The notes beneath the pieces are model-generated. The model worked only from the letters and a program-made list of their open reading frames with translations. It was not told the DNA's origin and searched no databases. Position numbers and translations under genes: made by a program. Below are positions 61,197 through 64,000 of a stretch of 64,000 nucleotides of DNA, piece after piece; the stretch's first letter is position 1; each line of letters opens with the position of its first letter. This DNA comes from Notospermus geniculatus (lineage: Eukaryota; Nemertea; Pilidiophora; Heteronemertea; Lineidae), in NCBI GenBank assembly GCA_002633025.1, contig NMRB01000166.1, forward strand, positions 156,750 through 220,749, written 5' to 3'.

Positions 61197-61773
61197 CATG
61201 GAAAATATTTGGCTGAACCATTGAAAGACTCGCCCAAACATTGTAAAAACCAGGAGAAAGGAGGTGAGTGTAGGTTTTCAGAGTGTTTGGTGAGTCCCAC
61301 GATGTTTCTGTGTGGTAATGATATGATATGATCTGAAAACCGCACCGCAAACGGTGGCGGGAAACGCTCTAGACTGATCCCTGTTTTCTGTTCTCGAGCG
61401 CCTCGTAACTGAGAAAGACGTTGGGTGGCGCTGTAGTCGTCAGGATAATCCGAGTCTGTGAGAGTCGTTGGGTGTGGCGCTGTGGTCGATCCGAGTCGCA
61501 GCTGTGACAGAGTCATACCCATTACTAAATTTCAAGTGTTCGTAAGTACTGATCCACGTGAGGTTTGAGAGATTTTGAAGAGCGACCGAACACTTGATAG
61601 GCCCGGGGATAGGCCCAATCCCGGGGCCCAATCGCTGTTTACGAATGGATGATTGTTGTTGAAATTGTCGTGGGATGGAAAATGATGATCGAATGATCGA
61701 AGTCAATATGTAGTACCTCGGTAAGTGCTTTTCTCATGTAGGCGTATGCGCAAATGAATTGTGAGAGTGAAGT
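61197..61773. other. No gene recognised
   Basis: Open frames on the minus strand exist (for example 61193-61522) but contain an imperfect internal repeat (CCAACGTCTTTCTCAG / CCCAACGACTCTCAC) and no splice or family support. A possible exon of the minus-strand gene at 63879 cannot be excluded. Confidence 0.35.
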
Positions 61774-61774
61774 A

Positions 61775-62178
61775 GACAATAGGGAGTTTTCGCAAATCTG
61801 ACGAAAAACGAGGTACGAAATACGAACTTGGACGTCATATCCATGACGTAATGTTTTTCAGGAAATGGTTCGTACCACAAATGTCCCTCCTGCCAGGGCG
61901 TCTTTTAGCATGCCATGTAAGATCGAAAGAGTTATGGCGCATCTTGAATTTTTAAACTTCCAATTCGTATCAACGGAGTGGAAACGAAAGATAAATTTCA
62001 AAGTTTAATATACACCGTACCTCTGTCGTTCTAACGTTATACGCTAAAAGACGCTCTTGCAGCAGGCGATATTTATGGCACCAGCCATTTCCTGAAATAC
62101 ATTACGTCATGGATATGACGTCCAATTTCGTATTTCGTACTTCGTTTTTCGTCAGATTTGCGAAAACTCCCTATTGTC
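61775..62178. repeat. MITE, about 404 bases with about 90-base inverted ends
   Basis: GACAATAGGGAGTTTTCGCA and complement at the tips, then CGAAATACGAA, GACGTCATATCCATGACGTA and TTTCAGGAAATGG, all mirrored. Very long and well-preserved arms suggest a young copy. Confidence 0.9.
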
Positions 62179-62289
62179 TGCTATGTATAAGAGGACGAAT
62201 GAGTGGTTATCAAGCAACTGACGAGAAACTGGCGCGGATGCAAGGGGCGAATCCCGGGGGCGAACCTGGCGCACGCCCCCCCCCCCTTC

Positions 62290-62417
62290 GGCCAAATCTG
62301 TAACTCGACCGTGAAATTATGAAATTTGGAGGAAGTCATTGAAATTCACCGCAGATTTCAATGTTAGCACAATTAATGCGGCCCCTCTTTTCCGAAATCG
62401 TGGATCCGCCCCTGGAA
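62290..62417. repeat. Dispersed repeat fragment shared with ORF1 copy A end
   Basis: Matches 17328-17450 (CGACCGTGAAATT, GAAATTCACC, CCCCTCTTTTCCGAAAT, GTGGATCCGCCCCTGG). When reversed the tip reads CCAGGGGCGGATCCACGAT, which looks like a DNA transposon end. Confidence 0.7.
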
Positions 62418-62636
62418 GATGTATTTGAGTGAGCACGGTAGCCTAGGGCCATATCTAATTCAATGGTTCCAGGTTGACGAAATGAGTGGTCGTATACACA
62501 ACCCTTCCCGAAATTCAGCAACCAGCACTCGGACTATTAGTTTTATCCCTCTGCACGTCATCATAAGAATTCAAAAACTGCGGTCAATCGTGACTGTCCC
62601 TTTTGTATGACAATGCAAGAGCCTAAAAATTCCCCC

Positions 62637-62932
62637 TAAAAGCCGCCCATACACGGCGCAATATTATTGCACAATATGGGGCCCAAATGGGTGGTCGTGT
62701 GCTTCTAGCATGATAGTTAGAAGAAAGATTGACAATAATATTGCCCATTGTGATCCTCATATTGTGCAATAATATTGATCGTGTATGGGCAGCTTTAGGG
62801 CTGATTCATACTCGCTTGCGGACCGTCAAGCGCATGAAACTGGTCGCAGGTTTCCACGACGTGAATGTGCACACGCAGTGAAATTGATCATAGTCGGCGC
62901 AAAATCCGGACGGAGTATGAATCAGCCTTTAG
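62637..62932. repeat. Two MITEs side by side
   Basis: The first (62637-62798) has ends CTAAAAGCCGCCCATACAC / GTGTATGGGCAGCTTTAG and interior ATATTATTGCACAATAT. The second (62795-62932) has ends TTTAGGGCTGATTCATACTC / GAGTATGAATCAGCCTTTA. They meet at a shared TTTAG. Confidence 0.85.
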
Positions 62933-62980
62933 ACGTCATCACTGAAAACTAAGCGCCATATTATGCATGCAGTGAGAACA

Positions 62981-63217
62981 CGCTGGTGATTCAAACGTAA
63001 AAATCTTTTTTTCGTACGCGATTTTTACCCATGCATAACTAATCGTGTTGACTATTTTTGCAGTTGTTTAGGCAAATAGAAGGGGTGACAGCTTATTATG
63101 TAATCACCCGTCACCCCTTCCATTTACCAGATGAACTGCGAATACGACAAGCACCATTAGTTATGCGTCAACGACTTCGCGTACGAATAAAATAATTTTG
63201 TGTTTGAATCACTAGCG
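62981..63217. repeat. MITE, about 237 bases
   Basis: CGCTGGTGATTCAAAC and GTTTGAATCACTAGCG are mirrored ends; inside, TTTTTTTCGTACGCGA, GCATAACTAAT and AAGGGGTGAC recur in mirror form, so nearly the whole element folds back. Confidence 0.88.
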
Positions 63218-63878
63218 TGGAGAATAAGACATCGATGATTACCTCTAGATGCGAAAGTTTCGTTTTTCGGGTTCGAAGGAGAAAGCAAAGTCATTTCTTT
63301 CGAGCAGAATCACTTTTTCAAGAAAATTTCGACAGACAAATCGGAATTCGAGTCCATTTTCCGGCAAACAGTCTTCGTTCCGCTCCGAATCGTTAAGTTC
63401 AGCTTTTTGAGATAACCACACTTAAAGCTGACAAGACACCTCGCCGGCGCTGTCAAGCCGAAGTAGGCCGATAGCCGTCCGCAGGTTTTAACGTGCGGAC
63501 GGCGGGCCTTGTTGTCACCAATGCTACATGTAAGACTGGTTCGTTATCGTACCCCTGGTTTCCTGGCGGCACAATCCGGAACCAGTCTACCTTATTCATA
63601 ATGCCAGCGCGGTAAAGGTGACTCGTCAGCTTTAAACCGTTGCGACTGACGGCCGAGATTGGAACGCTGAAGAAGAAAACAGAAGGGATTGGCAGACCTG
63701 CGGTCAGCTTTATTTGGGGGGGGGGCACTACACCGGGAGTTCCACAGACTAATGATCAATTTCTTTCCAGCCGGAATAATCACGAGTCATGTGCCGTCAC
63801 CAAACTTCCGACTATTCCCGAAACGCGGCGAAGATCGAACCGAGAGGATTCGATGCTGCGATGCTGCATAATACTTAC
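63218..63878. other. No gene recognised on the plus strand
   Basis: Probably the first intron of the possible minus-strand gene starting at 63963. A run of 12 G occurs near 63715-63726. Confidence 0.35.
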
Positions 63879-63963
63879 CGACCTTGCCATTTGGTTTGGG
63901 AATAATATTATCCGGATTCCGCTTCCGTGACACATCTGTCCATGCATTCATAAAACGAACCAT
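63879..63963 (-). CDS. Possible first coding exon of an unidentified minus-strand gene
   Basis: On the minus strand an ATG at 63963-63961 opens 28 codons (MVRFMNAWTDVSRKRNPDN, then IIPKPNGKVG) ending at a strong donor, G followed by GTAAGTATT. Composition is protein-like and the donor is near consensus. I do not recognise the family and found no second exon with confidence in 59.2-63.8 kb. The promoter would lie at or beyond the window edge. This could be chance. Confidence 0.35.
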
Positions 63964-64000
63964 TATACGCGTTGCACAGAGCCAGACAATGGTCCCCCCC

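Noticed and set aside
61193-61706. Overlapping minus-strand frames as exons
   Set aside because: They contain a short internal repeat and show no protein-family features or convincing splice sites.

Overview
This is animal nuclear DNA with spliced genes, GT-AG introns of about 100 to 600 bases, tRNA- and 5S-derived SINEs and many short inverted-repeat transposons (MITEs). The complete axonemal dynein gene means the organism makes motile cilia. The repeat style suggests a marine invertebrate bilaterian, but the window does not fix the species. There are two runs of N (28511-29126 and 44935-45082) and two single Ns (2056 and 22058).

Layout. From 2071 to 7332 (+) lies the 3' part of a coiled-coil gene that looks like CCDC33. 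From 7333 to 13142 I see no gene, only MITEs and tandem repeats. From 13143 to 28510 (+) is a composite Ty3/gypsy LTR retroelement. From 29501 to 59174 (+) is an almost complete inner-arm axonemal dynein heavy chain of the DNAH7 type, in 46 recognisable exons adding up to about 4,000 codons. From 59175 to the end is a MITE-rich intergenic region, with a possible first exon of a minus-strand gene at 63879-63963. Both genes fit cilia or sperm tails, but nothing in the sequence shows that they are co-regulated.

The retroelement is the most unusual part. The outer LTRs (13143-13553 and 28103-28510) are almost identical, so the insertion is young. Between them are two diverged 5' halves, each with an LTR, a leader and ORF1, and one pol. 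ORF1 does not look like a normal Gag: it starts with a ComEA-like helix-hairpin-helix domain, is otherwise low in complexity, and ends with about a dozen GRPP-type repeats, with no zinc knuckle. The pol frame begins with most of a MacroD-type macrodomain (ADP-ribose binding or hydrolysis), fused in frame to retropepsin, reverse transcriptase and RNase H. A 454-base frame-breaking duplication then separates this from the integrase. The 3' untranslated region carries four copies of a 25-nt hairpin whose paired positions change together. A macrodomain, a helix-hairpin-helix ORF1 and a repeated RNA hairpin in one LTR element is the best candidate here for an undescribed system.

The assembly may be wrong inside the element: a single N lies exactly where ORF1 meets the macrodomain, and the 3' LTR runs into a gap. 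Order and copy number in 13-29 kb need long-read confirmation.
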